From: an uncultured Elusimicrobia bacterium
Lineage (GTDB): Bacteria; Elusimicrobiota; Elusimicrobia; Elusimicrobiales; Elusimicrobiaceae
DNA: 64,000 nt
Assembly: GCA_947306425.1 (NCBI GenBank)
Contig: CAMZGO010000005.1
Span: forward strand, 1 to 64,000
Reading direction: 5' to 3'
Shown here: piece by piece, positions 24,050-31,859 of the stretch
How the letters are laid out: each line of letters opens with the position of its first letter
Position numbering within the stretch: the stretch's first letter is position 1
Notes under the pieces: model-generated
The model's input: the letters and a program-made list of their open reading frames with translations, nothing else
What the model was told of the DNA's origin: nothing
Database searches by the model: none
Made by a program: the position numbers and the translations under genes

Positions 24050-25237
24050 CTATATCAAAAATATACCGCTTTCATAAACAGTTATATGTTTACCGTTCTT
24101 TAAGGTGGCAGTTACAAGTTTGTCTTCGGTGTTAACAAGGTCCCAATGCAAAGCGGAATCATTAAAGCCGAGTTTTTGCTTTAATGTTTTGTTAAGTTTG
24201 GCCTGATTTCCGGTAAAAGTATCTGCAAAACTTGCACCCAGGGCAATATGGCTGTTGCCGAAATTTCCGCCGAAGTTTTCATCAAATAAAGTGTCAGCCA
24301 TAAATCTGTTTATACGCGAAAAGCGTTTGTCCGTTAAAGAAAATTCGCCGATTTGCGCGGCACCTTTATCAAGTGAAATCATTTTTTTGAGGAAGTCCCC
24401 CCCTGTTTCGGCCTGCGCTTTTATTATGCGCCCGTTCCTAAATTCAAGTGTTACACCTTTAACATAAGTACCGTTCCTAAAACTTGTTAAATCGCTGAAA
24501 TACACACCGCGCGTTCCGCGCCAGTCCGGCGAAGTAAAAATTTCAAAAGACGGAACATTACAACCGCGCGCTGCAATAAATTTGCGGTTTTCACCTAAAG
24601 AAATTTCAAGGTCTGAGTGTTTTGACTGCAAGCGCAAAGTTTTTATCGGCATTACACTTAAACGCTTGGCAATTTCCGCAATTTGATTTGACACCTCCAT
24701 AAACTTTTTTGCCGGGTTTTTTGCGTCTAAAAAACAGGCTTTTATAACTTGGTTTTCATACTCTTTTATCGTTAAACCGGCTTGGCGCGCCATGCCCTGT
24801 GTAGGCACATTTGCAAGTGTCCAACCAAACAGACCTTTTTGTTCACGTATGTCTAGAATTTCGCGGATTGGTTTCCTTGCAAGTGCGGCAAGCGCTATTT
24901 TTTTAGGGTCAACATCTTTTAAATTTTCTAAATTTTCCGGTGCGCGTAAGGCAATTAAACCATGCAGATTTTCATTTAAACATTTTTCCCAAGGTGCTTG
25001 GAAAGTAAGTTGTGATTTTTTTGCTGTGGTAAAGAAAGTGCGTGCCATATTCTCGCTTTGATAAGGGCGGACTACGACATTAAAATCCTCTTTCAGAAGT
25101 TTTGCATAGATTGTTTCTGCAAGTGCTAAAGCGGGTGCATCATAGGAAACTAAAATATTATCACCTTTTTTGAATTTGCCGGTTCTGGCATTTTTTAAAG
25201 CGGAAATTAAAACGTCTGCATAGTTATTTAAATTCAT
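24050..25237 (-). CDS. M29 family aminopeptidase
   Basis: The 395-aa cytoplasmic metallopeptidase shows the M29 (AmpS/PepS/aminopeptidase T) pattern: NVPSFEIFTSPDW, then GGDFLKKMI and IGEFSLTDKRFSRINRFMADTLFDENFGGN, HIALGASF and HWDLVN. The Glu, His and Asp residues in these segments form the two-metal site. It releases N-terminal residues from peptides, fitting the peptide-using genes elsewhere in the window. It lies downstream of the acyl-ACP thioesterase gene with an 18-bp gap. Confidence 0.92.
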   Translation of the reverse strand: MNLNNYADVLISALKNARTGKFKKGDNILVSYDAPALALAETIYAKLLKEDFNVVVRPYQSENMARTFFTTAKKSQLTFQAPWEKCLNENLHGLIALRAPENLENLKDVDPKKIALAALARKPIREILDIREQKGLFGWTLANVPTQGMARQAGLTIKEYENQVIKACFLDAKNPAKKFMEVSNQIAEIAKRLSVMPIKTLRLQSKHSDLEISLGENRKFIAARGCNVPSFEIFTSPDWRGTRGVYFSDLTSFRNGTYVKGVTLEFRNGRIIKAQAETGGDFLKKMISLDKGAAQIGEFSLTDKRFSRINRFMADTLFDENFGGNFGNSHIALGASFADTFTGNQAKLNKTLKQKLGFNDSALHWDLVNTEDKLVTATLKNGKHITVYESGIFLI

Positions 25238-25255
25238 AATTCACCTGTTTAAAAT

Positions 25256-25990
25256 TTATTTGAAGCGGGCAAAAACGGCGCTGACTTCTTTGCCCTCTTG
25301 ATTTATTAAAGTATACCAAAAGCAATTTTCTTCGTCGGACTTATAAGCGTTTGCGGTTATGGTGTCACCATAAGGAATTTCTTTTTTAAAGTATACCACA
25401 ATGTCGGTTAAAGTTTTATTTTCCAAAATTTCCTTTGGTGTTGCCTGCAAAGCCCAAGAAGTAAAATGCTGATTATTGACGTGATTATTAACATCAAGGT
25501 CCTCAAGCCTGGTTTGAATTGTACAAGAATTAACAGGTTCTTTACCGTCAAAGGACGGGGCTTTTAAAAAGTTTTGCTCCAACGCTTGTTCGGCAGAAGT
25601 TGACGGATGTCCGTCTAAAACAAACTGCGGGATGCGAATCAGCCTGCGGCTTAAAAGGTCAATTATCACCCATTCCGTTGTACCTTTGGCAATTTCGTTG
25701 CCGTCTTTATCATATATGATAAAATCACGCCTAGACGTAATTTTTGAGGCGCTGACAATCCAGGTTTTGACCTTTACTGTATCGCACCATTTTAGAGAAC
25801 GAACAAATTGCATTTGCAATTTTGTTAAGACCCACGCGATATTTTGCGGCGTTAAGGCCTTGAACCCGAAGCCGAGTTTATCTGCCTCCAAGCAGGCGGC
25901 TTCCTGGAAGAAATTTTGCAACCCCCACGGTGTTAATTCGTGTTTTGCATTATATTCATAATGTCTGACGTTAAAGATCATTTCTAACAT
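25256..25990 (-). CDS. Acyl-ACP thioesterase
   Basis: The 244-aa protein has two hot-dog domains, as in plant FatA/FatB and bacterial relatives. The N-terminus NVRHYEYNAKHELTPWGLQNFFQEAA and the catalytic-region motif DLDVNNHVNNQHF (Asn and His) are diagnostic. It frees fatty acids from acyl-ACP. TATAAT on the minus strand (complement of 25997-26002) places transcription start at or near the first ATG (25990), so the mRNA may be leaderless; ATG 25981 is an alternative. Confidence 0.92.
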   Translation of the reverse strand: MLEMIFNVRHYEYNAKHELTPWGLQNFFQEAACLEADKLGFGFKALTPQNIAWVLTKLQMQFVRSLKWCDTVKVKTWIVSASKITSRRDFIIYDKDGNEIAKGTTEWVIIDLLSRRLIRIPQFVLDGHPSTSAEQALEQNFLKAPSFDGKEPVNSCTIQTRLEDLDVNNHVNNQHFTSWALQATPKEILENKTLTDIVVYFKKEIPYGDTITANAYKSDEENCFWYTLINQEGKEVSAVFARFK

Positions 25991-26084
25991 AAATATATTA
26001 TATCATTTGTGTCGTCTTTTTGGATAATTTGATAAAAGGAAATTTGCAGTTTTTATTCTTTGCCGTCTAATTCTTTTTGGTAAA

Positions 26085-26168
26085 TTTTGATTTTTATTTT
26101 CCTAGAGTACCGCAAACTCACTTCGTTCGTTTTACTTCTTGGTACACTTCGTCAAATAAAAATCAAAA
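26085..26168 (+). repeat. Nested hairpin element, copy 3
   Basis: Outer arms TTTTGATTTTTATTT (26085-26099) and a perfect 15-bp complement (26154-26168); inner GTACC/GGTAC (26107-26111 with 26141-26145). The tail CTCAAAAATACTTG matches the copy at 11761. Confidence 0.7.
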
Positions 26169-26215
26169 TTTCCTCAAAAATACTTGTCTGGTGTGGGTGC
26201 ACGGTTTGGCTTTAT

Positions 26216-26796
26216 TAAATCTGCTACGCAGCGCGTGAACACGCACACGCGCTACTGCGCAGCGCGAAAACATTTTCGTTCTCTACGGCTTATCTATAAT
26301 AATTATAACTTGTTGATTGATAATTATTTATTACTGGGATAGCCCAGCCTGGCGCTGTTTGATATTTATTTCCGAAAGAAGCACATATTTTATTTGCTTT
26401 TTCATTATTTTCTTGCGCAAGGCATATTCCGCGTGAATCAGTTGCTTGACCGTATGAGTCAGTTAATGACTCCATATAGTATATAGATAAATCTATATTT
26501 CCGCAAGCAATACGGGACTCCCAATGACTATATGAAGAATTATATTGATTGTTTGACATACAACAAAAAATTTTTCCATTATCAACGCATTTATACATAT
26601 GGTTTCCTTTTTTGTTTGCTTTAAAATCACTGGATATCGTTATTGAAAGTTCTTCAAAATTTTGAGTACCTTCATTATGTACTAAGAGATAATCATTATA
26701 AGCTGTTCTAAGAGATGATACAATTGTTTGATATTTTTTGAATTCCGCTTTCCCAACAACAATTTGATATTTTGGTATGGCAATTGCGGCAAGTAT
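26216..26796. repeat. Mosaic pilin repeat, copy B
   Basis: Partner of 22761-23341; see that entry. The offset in the identical block is exactly 3455 bp, in the same orientation. Confidence 0.9.
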
Positions 26797-26880
26797 GCCG
26801 ATTATAAGTACAACAACTAAAAGTTCTAACAAAGTAAAACCTTTAATGAATTTTTTATTTTGTTTGTTTTGTATTTTCAT
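26290..26880 (-). CDS. Type IV pilin-like protein, mosaic copy B
   Basis: The 196-aa prepilin has leader MKIQNKQNKKFIKG followed by [17 protein letters not shown] (Leu for Ile at one position). AAGGAG precedes the ATG. The central 87 codons are identical in DNA to copy A, but the sequence for the N-terminal helix differs by mostly synonymous changes. This is the footprint of gene conversion rather than simple recent duplication. The two loop patches differ strongly. Leader element iv lies upstream. Confidence 0.9.
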   Translation of the reverse strand: MKIQNKQNKKFIKGFTLLELLVVVLIIGILAAIAIPKYQIVVGKAEFKKYQTIVSSLRTAYNDYLLVHNEGTQNFEELSITISSDFKANKKGNHMYKCVDNGKIFCCMSNNQYNSSYSHWESRIACGNIDLSIYYMESLTDSYGQATDSRGICLAQENNEKANKICASFGNKYQTAPGWAIPVINNYQSTSYNYYR

Positions 26881-27081
26881 TTTTTCTCCTTATTTTCCTT
26901 TTTTGTTTTTACAACAAAATTGTTTTTTAATTTAACTATTTCCTCTAATTCCTCTCCCCTTTTTAAGGTGGAGAGGTTAGGTGTGGGGTTATTAAATAAG
27001 ATTTACTTTATTTTACAACCCCACCCCCAGCCCCTCCGCCTTTGCAAGCAAAGGGGCGGGGAGTATAAAGAAAATTCAGCC

Positions 27082-27292
27082 AATAAAAAACGGCTGCCTA
27101 TATCGGACTCCACACACGTTGCCCAAATATAACAGCCGTAGTTTGCCAAGTATGTAAAACATACCGGCAAACATTCAATACAAAAAAACGGGTCTAGAAT
27201 CCGTTTTTCTTGTATTTATCGGCTGCTTTTGGCGTGTGTGGAAGTTGGTTTTCCAACTAACCCATATTCTAAAAATATGGTTCCAAAAACAG
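27082..27292 (-). promoter_or_regulatory. Structured pilin leader element iv (attenuator-like)
   Basis: Minus-strand RNA. P1 is 9 bp (27110-27118 with 27233-27241, CCACACACG/CGTGTGTGG). Hairpin 3 is 27178-27215 and hairpin 4 is 27141-27172. ACGGCTG (complement of 27133-27139) can pair upstream with CAGCCG (complement of 27220-27225) or downstream with CAGCCGT (complement of 27090-27096). The downstream stem extends through TATAT/ATATA and is followed by TTTTTTATT. The 5' motif CTGTTTTTGG (complement of 27283-27292) pairs with CCAAAAGCAG (complement of 27223-27232). Small hairpins lie at 27244-27257 and 27262-27280. Confidence 0.8.
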
Positions 27293-27368
27293 ATTAAATT
27301 TTTATTTCATTTCCCTTTATATAGGGTTTTGTAATTCTCCTTAATTCGATATAATTTATCAAAATCTA

Positions 27369-28508
27369 TTAACAAACTTTTGCAAAACCGGGGCAGTTAC
27401 ATTTTGGTGAATCTTCCGGGCAATAATCCCCGTGGCAACAGGCGCCTTTGTCATAGGAACCTGTGCAGGTCTTTTCCATATTGGCAATACATCTGCCGCC
27501 GTTTTTAACGGTTATTTCTTGACATGCACCAAGAGCATTAGCCTCACAAATACCGCCGAAAAGAACAGTTGCATTATTGCAAGATTGCAAGGTGTTGCCC
27601 ATGCAAATACCGCCATTGTTTATCAATGGTTTATGACAACCCAAATTCCCGCTACCGGAGGCTAAACAAGTGCCGCCCTTGTTAATTATTGTATTTTGAC
27701 AACCGTAAGAACCTAAATAATCTTCACTAACGATACAATATGCACCGCTGTGTATTTGAACAGAATGGCAGGCAGTATCAGTTTCCGCGATGCAGGTGCC
27801 GCCGCGTAAATCGCTTCCGACACAAGCAAATGAACCTTTGCCTTCACAAGTTGCACCACCGTAAACTACGGAATTTTGGCAGCCGCTTGGCATAGAACCG
27901 ATACAAGTTCCGCCTTGGTAAATTTCCATATTTTGTAAGTTAGTATAACCGCAAAAAATGTTCTCACTTTTTGTATCCCACGGCATAGAAAGAGCAAGGC
28001 ACATATCCTTTTCACGTGTATAGCAGTTATTGTTTTTTGTAGACCAAAGCATATTGGCTTCTTCGCATATTTCTTTGCTTATCGGTGCTATATTTTTGCA
28101 AATATGGTGTTCGCTGGGGGCGCAGTGGAAAGAAGAATTTCTGTAATCATAATATACAAAGTAGTCCCTCTTATTATGAACTCCGAAAAGGCCTTTTGTA
28201 CCCATATTTACAATAAAATTTCCAAGACGTGCTTCTTCGCCTGACAGATACTGATCGTTATTATCTTTAATTTTGAGGTCCAAATTTCTAAAGTCATCTG
28301 TAAATGTGCTATGACCTATTTCGTAGTTTATCTGCGCCGTAGCAATTTTTTGCATTTTATTATAGAGCGAGGATAAACGCATTCTTTCAATTACTTTCCC
28401 AAAAACAGGATACAACAGAAACAAAGCAGCAATAACCACTACGGTTGTAATGAATTGTTTTTTTATAAAAAAACTCAACAATGATACTTCAGAATTCTGT
28501 TCTCTCAT
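27369..28508 (-). CDS. Pilin-like N-terminus fused to cysteine-rich repeats
   Basis: The 379-aa protein has one membrane segment (about residues 17-37) followed by RMRLSSLYNKMQKIATAQINYEIGHSTFTDDFRNLDL, which resembles the post-helix region of the local pilins. However, the GFTLIE prepilin cleavage site is absent. Residues about 195-350 hold eight units of the form G-G-x-C, 7-11 residues, C, spaced 20-25 residues apart (GGTCIGSMPSGC, GGTCIAETDTAC, GGICEANALGAC). There are 28 Cys in total, with a CC-rich C-terminus. It is probably an extracytoplasmic disulfide-laddered solenoid. No family is recognised. trxB lies directly upstream. Confidence 0.8.
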   Translation of the reverse strand: MREQNSEVSLLSFFIKKQFITTVVVIAALFLLYPVFGKVIERMRLSSLYNKMQKIATAQINYEIGHSTFTDDFRNLDLKIKDNNDQYLSGEEARLGNFIVNMGTKGLFGVHNKRDYFVYYDYRNSSFHCAPSEHHICKNIAPISKEICEEANMLWSTKNNNCYTREKDMCLALSMPWDTKSENIFCGYTNLQNMEIYQGGTCIGSMPSGCQNSVVYGGATCEGKGSFACVGSDLRGGTCIAETDTACHSVQIHSGAYCIVSEDYLGSYGCQNTIINKGGTCLASGSGNLGCHKPLINNGGICMGNTLQSCNNATVLFGGICEANALGACQEITVKNGGRCIANMEKTCTGSYDKGACCHGDYCPEDSPKCNCPGFAKVC

Positions 28509-28620
28509 AATTGCCCCTAATTACCCACTAAACAGATTGATGCCCAACCATATTATATAAAATTATTCCCGAAATGGTCAAAAAATTAAAATGACTATAC
28601 AAAAAGCTAGCGGTAATAAA

Positions 28621-29550
28621 CTATTTCACTTGGTTTATATAATTTATAATTTCTATGGCTGCTTTAGCACCGCTGCCTGCCGCTACTATTGCCTGGCGGT
28701 AGATAGCATCTTGACAATCACCGGCGGCAAAAAGGCCTTCAATATTTGTTCTTTGTTTTTCATCTACAATAATATGACCGCTTTCCGCTAATTTGACCCC
28801 GCTTTCCGCTAAAAATTTTGTTTGAGGTATAGACCCTATTGCGACAAAAATACCTTGCAGTTGCAATGTCTTTATTTCTTTAGTTTCAGGGTTTTGAAGT
28901 TCTATTCCGGTTACTGCCTTATCATCACCCAGAATTTTTGTTGTAACGGCAGGTATAACAAATTCAATTTTTGGGTTGTTTTGTGCTTTTTTTATTGTTG
29001 TTTCATCAGCCCTAAAACCGGCCCGGCGATGTATCAAATATACTTTTTGACAGAAATTAGTTAAGAACAAAGCGTCTTCAAAAGCGGTGTTACCGCCACC
29101 GATAATAGCAACTGTTTTGCCTTTATAAAAAAAACCGTCGCATGTCGCACAAGCAGATAGACCGTGGTTTTTATATTTATTTTCCCCGTCAATACCCAGC
29201 CACCTTGCCGTTGCACCTGTTGCTGCAAGGACGGCGTAAGAAGATATAATTTCCCCCCCTTCTATTTCTGTAAGCATTTTTTTACCGTCTTTTTTAACGG
29301 AAACAGCCGTCTTTTGTAAGATTTCCGCGCCAAGACGTTGGCACTGTTTGTGCATTTTATTCATTAATTCAAAACCGTTGATAGGGTCAATAAAACCGGC
29401 ATAATTTTCAACTTCATTTGTTTGTACAAGTTGCCCGCCGAAATTTTTACCTCCGAGCAAAACCGTTTTAAATCCTGCACGAACGGTATATAAAGCGGCA
29501 CTGCATGCCGCCGGACCTGAGCCTATAATCAAAACATCTGTTTCTATCAT
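28621..29550 (-). CDS. trxB: Thioredoxin reductase
   Basis: The 309-aa flavoprotein transfers electrons from NADPH to thioredoxin. It has the FAD loop GSGPAACSAAL (residues 10-20), the redox pair CATC (134-137), the NADPH loop GGGNTAFEDA and the C-terminal FAD motif FAAGDCQD. The length is typical. It overlaps the maf start by 4 bp downstream of that gene. Confidence 0.96.
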   Translation of the reverse strand: MIETDVLIIGSGPAACSAALYTVRAGFKTVLLGGKNFGGQLVQTNEVENYAGFIDPINGFELMNKMHKQCQRLGAEILQKTAVSVKKDGKKMLTEIEGGEIISSYAVLAATGATARWLGIDGENKYKNHGLSACATCDGFFYKGKTVAIIGGGNTAFEDALFLTNFCQKVYLIHRRAGFRADETTIKKAQNNPKIEFVIPAVTTKILGDDKAVTGIELQNPETKEIKTLQLQGIFVAIGSIPQTKFLAESGVKLAESGHIIVDEKQRTNIEGLFAAGDCQDAIYRQAIVAAGSGAKAAIEIINYINQVK

Positions 29551-30098
29551 AAAAACTCCTTTATCATATTCTTAAATAATTCCGAGGGAAACCCTACCAC
29601 ATTGTCATAACTGCCTTTTATATATTCAATAAATCTGTCATTTTTATCTTGCATTGCATAAGCACCGGCTTTGTCTAAATTTTTGTTTGCAAGTTGTTTT
29701 AAATCTTTATTACTTAAATTCCTGGCTTTGCAAAGTGTTTTATCATAACCGAGCAGTATTTTATTTTTATTTTTACATACTAAAGCAAGCCCGCTGTAAA
29801 CAGTTTGCCAAGAATTATTTTCTATTTCCAAAAGTTTAAGAGCATCCTTCTCGTCTTTGGGTTTACCGAGTATTTTACCTTTACAATACACCAAAGTATC
29901 CCCGCCTATTACAAGAGCATCAGGGTACAAAACCGCCACAGAAAATGCCTTTTTTAAAGCAAGTTCCTGTACAATTTTATGCGGTAATTTTTTTGAAGTT
30001 ACTTCTTTTACATTAGGGTAAATAACATCAAACTTGTAACCTAATTTCTTCAAAATTTTTTGCCTGCGTGGCGAGCCTGACGCTAAGATTATTTGCAT
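29547..30098 (-). CDS. maf: Maf-family nucleoside triphosphate pyrophosphatase
   Basis: The 183-aa protein starts with ILASGSPRRQKILKKLG, the Maf signature, followed by ALVIGGDTLVYCKGKILGKP containing the catalytic Asp. The family hydrolyses non-canonical NTPs (such as dTTP, UTP and modified forms) and is linked to septum inhibition in Bacillus. The C-terminus carries the PSELF motif. It sits 1 bp from the small membrane-protein gene. Confidence 0.92.
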   Translation of the reverse strand: MQIILASGSPRRQKILKKLGYKFDVIYPNVKEVTSKKLPHKIVQELALKKAFSVAVLYPDALVIGGDTLVYCKGKILGKPKDEKDALKLLEIENNSWQTVYSGLALVCKNKNKILLGYDKTLCKARNLSNKDLKQLANKNLDKAGAYAMQDKNDRFIEYIKGSYDNVVGFPSELFKNMIKEFL

Positions 30099-30099
30099 A

Positions 30100-30321
30100 T
30101 CATTTTCTGAAAATAAACTTCATCAACATATAAGCCAATACAAGGCCGGTTATTCCGCAAATGCTTAAATTAAAACTTAAAGGCCTGATACCAAATGTAA
30201 AGGGTTTCACTAAAACGCTGGAGGCATTTTGCGGCAAAAAATTAACACATAAGGCATCAAAGCCGTAAGCAATAGCACCTGCAACTATTAAAAGTAAAAT
30301 AACGTATACTAAATCTCTCAT
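30100..30321 (-). CDS. Small membrane protein of unknown function
   Basis: The 73-aa protein (start MRDLVYV, preceded by GAGG) has two hydrophobic segments, about residues 3-22 and 48-68. It resembles no family I can name. It sits between the GT9 gene and maf. A longer start at 30336 would overlap the GT9 gene. Confidence 0.6.
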   Translation of the reverse strand: MRDLVYVILLLIVAGAIAYGFDALCVNFLPQNASSVLVKPFTFGIRPLSFNLSICGITGLVLAYMLMKFIFRK

Positions 30322-30329
30322 TTTTACCT

Positions 30330-31859
30330 CTAACAATGAATATTCAACATTTCTTTTACATTATTAAAAACTTCATCAACTGAAATATCTTTCATACATT
30401 TAAAGTGTCCTAAAGGACATTTCTTTCCCCCGTGCAAAGCACAAGGACGGCAAGGCAAATCCTTTACTTCTATAACCCTATGTCCTTCCCCGTAAGGAAA
30501 GAAACCAAGTTCTTTTGTCGTCGGCCCGAAAATTGCTAAAGTAGGAACACCAAAGGCAGTTGCAATATGCATTGGTCCGGAATCATTTGTAATAAACAGT
30601 TTTAGGTGTTTCATTAAAGCCATGAGTTCGGTTAAAGATGTCTTTGTTGCAAGATTTATCGGATGACCGTCGGACAGTCGTGCTACTTGTTCGCTTAATT
30701 CCAAATCTTTCGGCCCGCCTACTATGATAGTTGTTAAACCAAGTTCTTTTTCCATGCGGGTTATAAGTTTTGCATAGTTTTCTTCCGGCCAACGCTTTGT
30801 AGGCCAAATAGAACTTGGATGTACCCCTACTAAAATTTTATCTTCTACACCGGAATCTTTCAATATTTTTTCTATCGTTGCCTCAGCATCTACATCTGCT
30901 TTATCCAAGTTAAGTTCCACTTTGAAATTATCTTGTACTATACCTTGGAGCAAATATAAATTGCGTTCTGCATCATGAATCATCCAAGAAAACGGTACAG
31001 TTTTTGTATAGAAAAACCGCCCTTCACTATTTGTGAAACCGATGCGTACCTTAACACCGCTCAACCATGCAATTAAAGCACTTCTGAAACTGCGGTGCGG
31101 AACAAGCAATACATCAACTTTTGCACGGGCAATACGGCGTGCTGTTCTTAGAATACCGAAAATTTGGTTTAAACCGCGTTTATTGTCAATGATGATTTTG
31201 TTTACTTCTTCCAAGTGTCTGAAAATATCAACTGTTTGGGGGCGGGTTACTACGGTAATTTTCGCTTTCGGGAACATATTTGCCGTTTTTTTAATTAGTG
31301 GTGTAGTTAAAACGGAGTCACCCAAAAAAGAAGTCTGGAAAATACAAATATTTTTAATTTCCTTTTTTAAATCAAGGGCTTTAAATTTCCAATCGCTTAA
31401 ATTCGGGGTGCGGTATTTTATTGGAATATTCCAATCATTTAATACTGCCAAATACTTTTCCAAAGTATGTTTTTCAAGTACCGGGCTTGCAAATTTAAAC
31501 TTGACATATATGCGCCTTGCCAAGAAGTTTTTATTGTAACGTTTTTTATTGGCAATACCGCTGAAAGTACTCAACAAAATAGTACGTAAAGTTGCGTGCA
31601 TATCAAGCAGGTGTGTGAAATGTTGGGCCCTAATATCCCTAAGAGTACTAAAAAAGCCTTTGAATACCATTATTTCGTCTATATCAGGATGCCCGCTGAG
31701 TGCTTGGGCAAATTGCTCTTTAACAAGGAGCGTTATTTTCGCTTTCGGCCAATGTTCTTTGATATTCTTGAACACGGGTGAAAGTAAAACAATATCGCCA
31801 AGCGACGATAAACGCATTACCAAGATATTTTGCTCTTTTTGATTATTATTTTTGTTCAT
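30330..31859 (-). CDS. GT9 heptosyltransferase-like protein with duplicated N-domain
   Basis: The 509-aa protein is about 150 residues longer than usual GT9 enzymes. Residues 10-165 form one N-terminal Rossmann-like half (ILVMRLSSLGDIVLLSP, PKAKITLLV). A complete GT9 enzyme follows, beginning with CIFQTSFLGDSVLTTPLI near 180 and ending with the nucleotide-sugar part GVHPSSIWPTKRWP, NDSGPMHIA, LAIFGPT and a Cys-rich end (LPCRPCALHGGKKCPLG). It probably adds heptose or a similar sugar to the LPS core. waaA starts the same transcript. Confidence 0.87.
   Translation of the reverse strand: MNKNNNQKEQNILVMRLSSLGDIVLLSPVFKNIKEHWPKAKITLLVKEQFAQALSGHPDIDEIMVFKGFFSTLRDIRAQHFTHLLDMHATLRTILLSTFSGIANKKRYNKNFLARRIYVKFKFASPVLEKHTLEKYLAVLNDWNIPIKYRTPNLSDWKFKALDLKKEIKNICIFQTSFLGDSVLTTPLIKKTANMFPKAKITVVTRPQTVDIFRHLEEVNKIIIDNKRGLNQIFGILRTARRIARAKVDVLLVPHRSFRSALIAWLSGVKVRIGFTNSEGRFFYTKTVPFSWMIHDAERNLYLLQGIVQDNFKVELNLDKADVDAEATIEKILKDSGVEDKILVGVHPSSIWPTKRWPEENYAKLITRMEKELGLTTIIVGGPKDLELSEQVARLSDGHPINLATKTSLTELMALMKHLKLFITNDSGPMHIATAFGVPTLAIFGPTTKELGFFPYGEGHRVIEVKDLPCRPCALHGGKKCPLGHFKCMKDISVDEVFNNVKEMLNIHC

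Noticed and set aside
22835-26880. Diversity-generating retroelement explaining the variable pilin loops
   Set aside because: No reverse transcriptase or template repeat is in the window, and third codon positions vary as much as first and second, unlike the usual adenine-directed AAY pattern. Gene conversion fits better, though a distant template cannot be excluded.
14261-27292. Cyclic-di-GMP riboswitch as identity of the leader elements
   Set aside because: Plausible for pilin genes, but the conserved GEMM core words are absent and the hairpin order differs.
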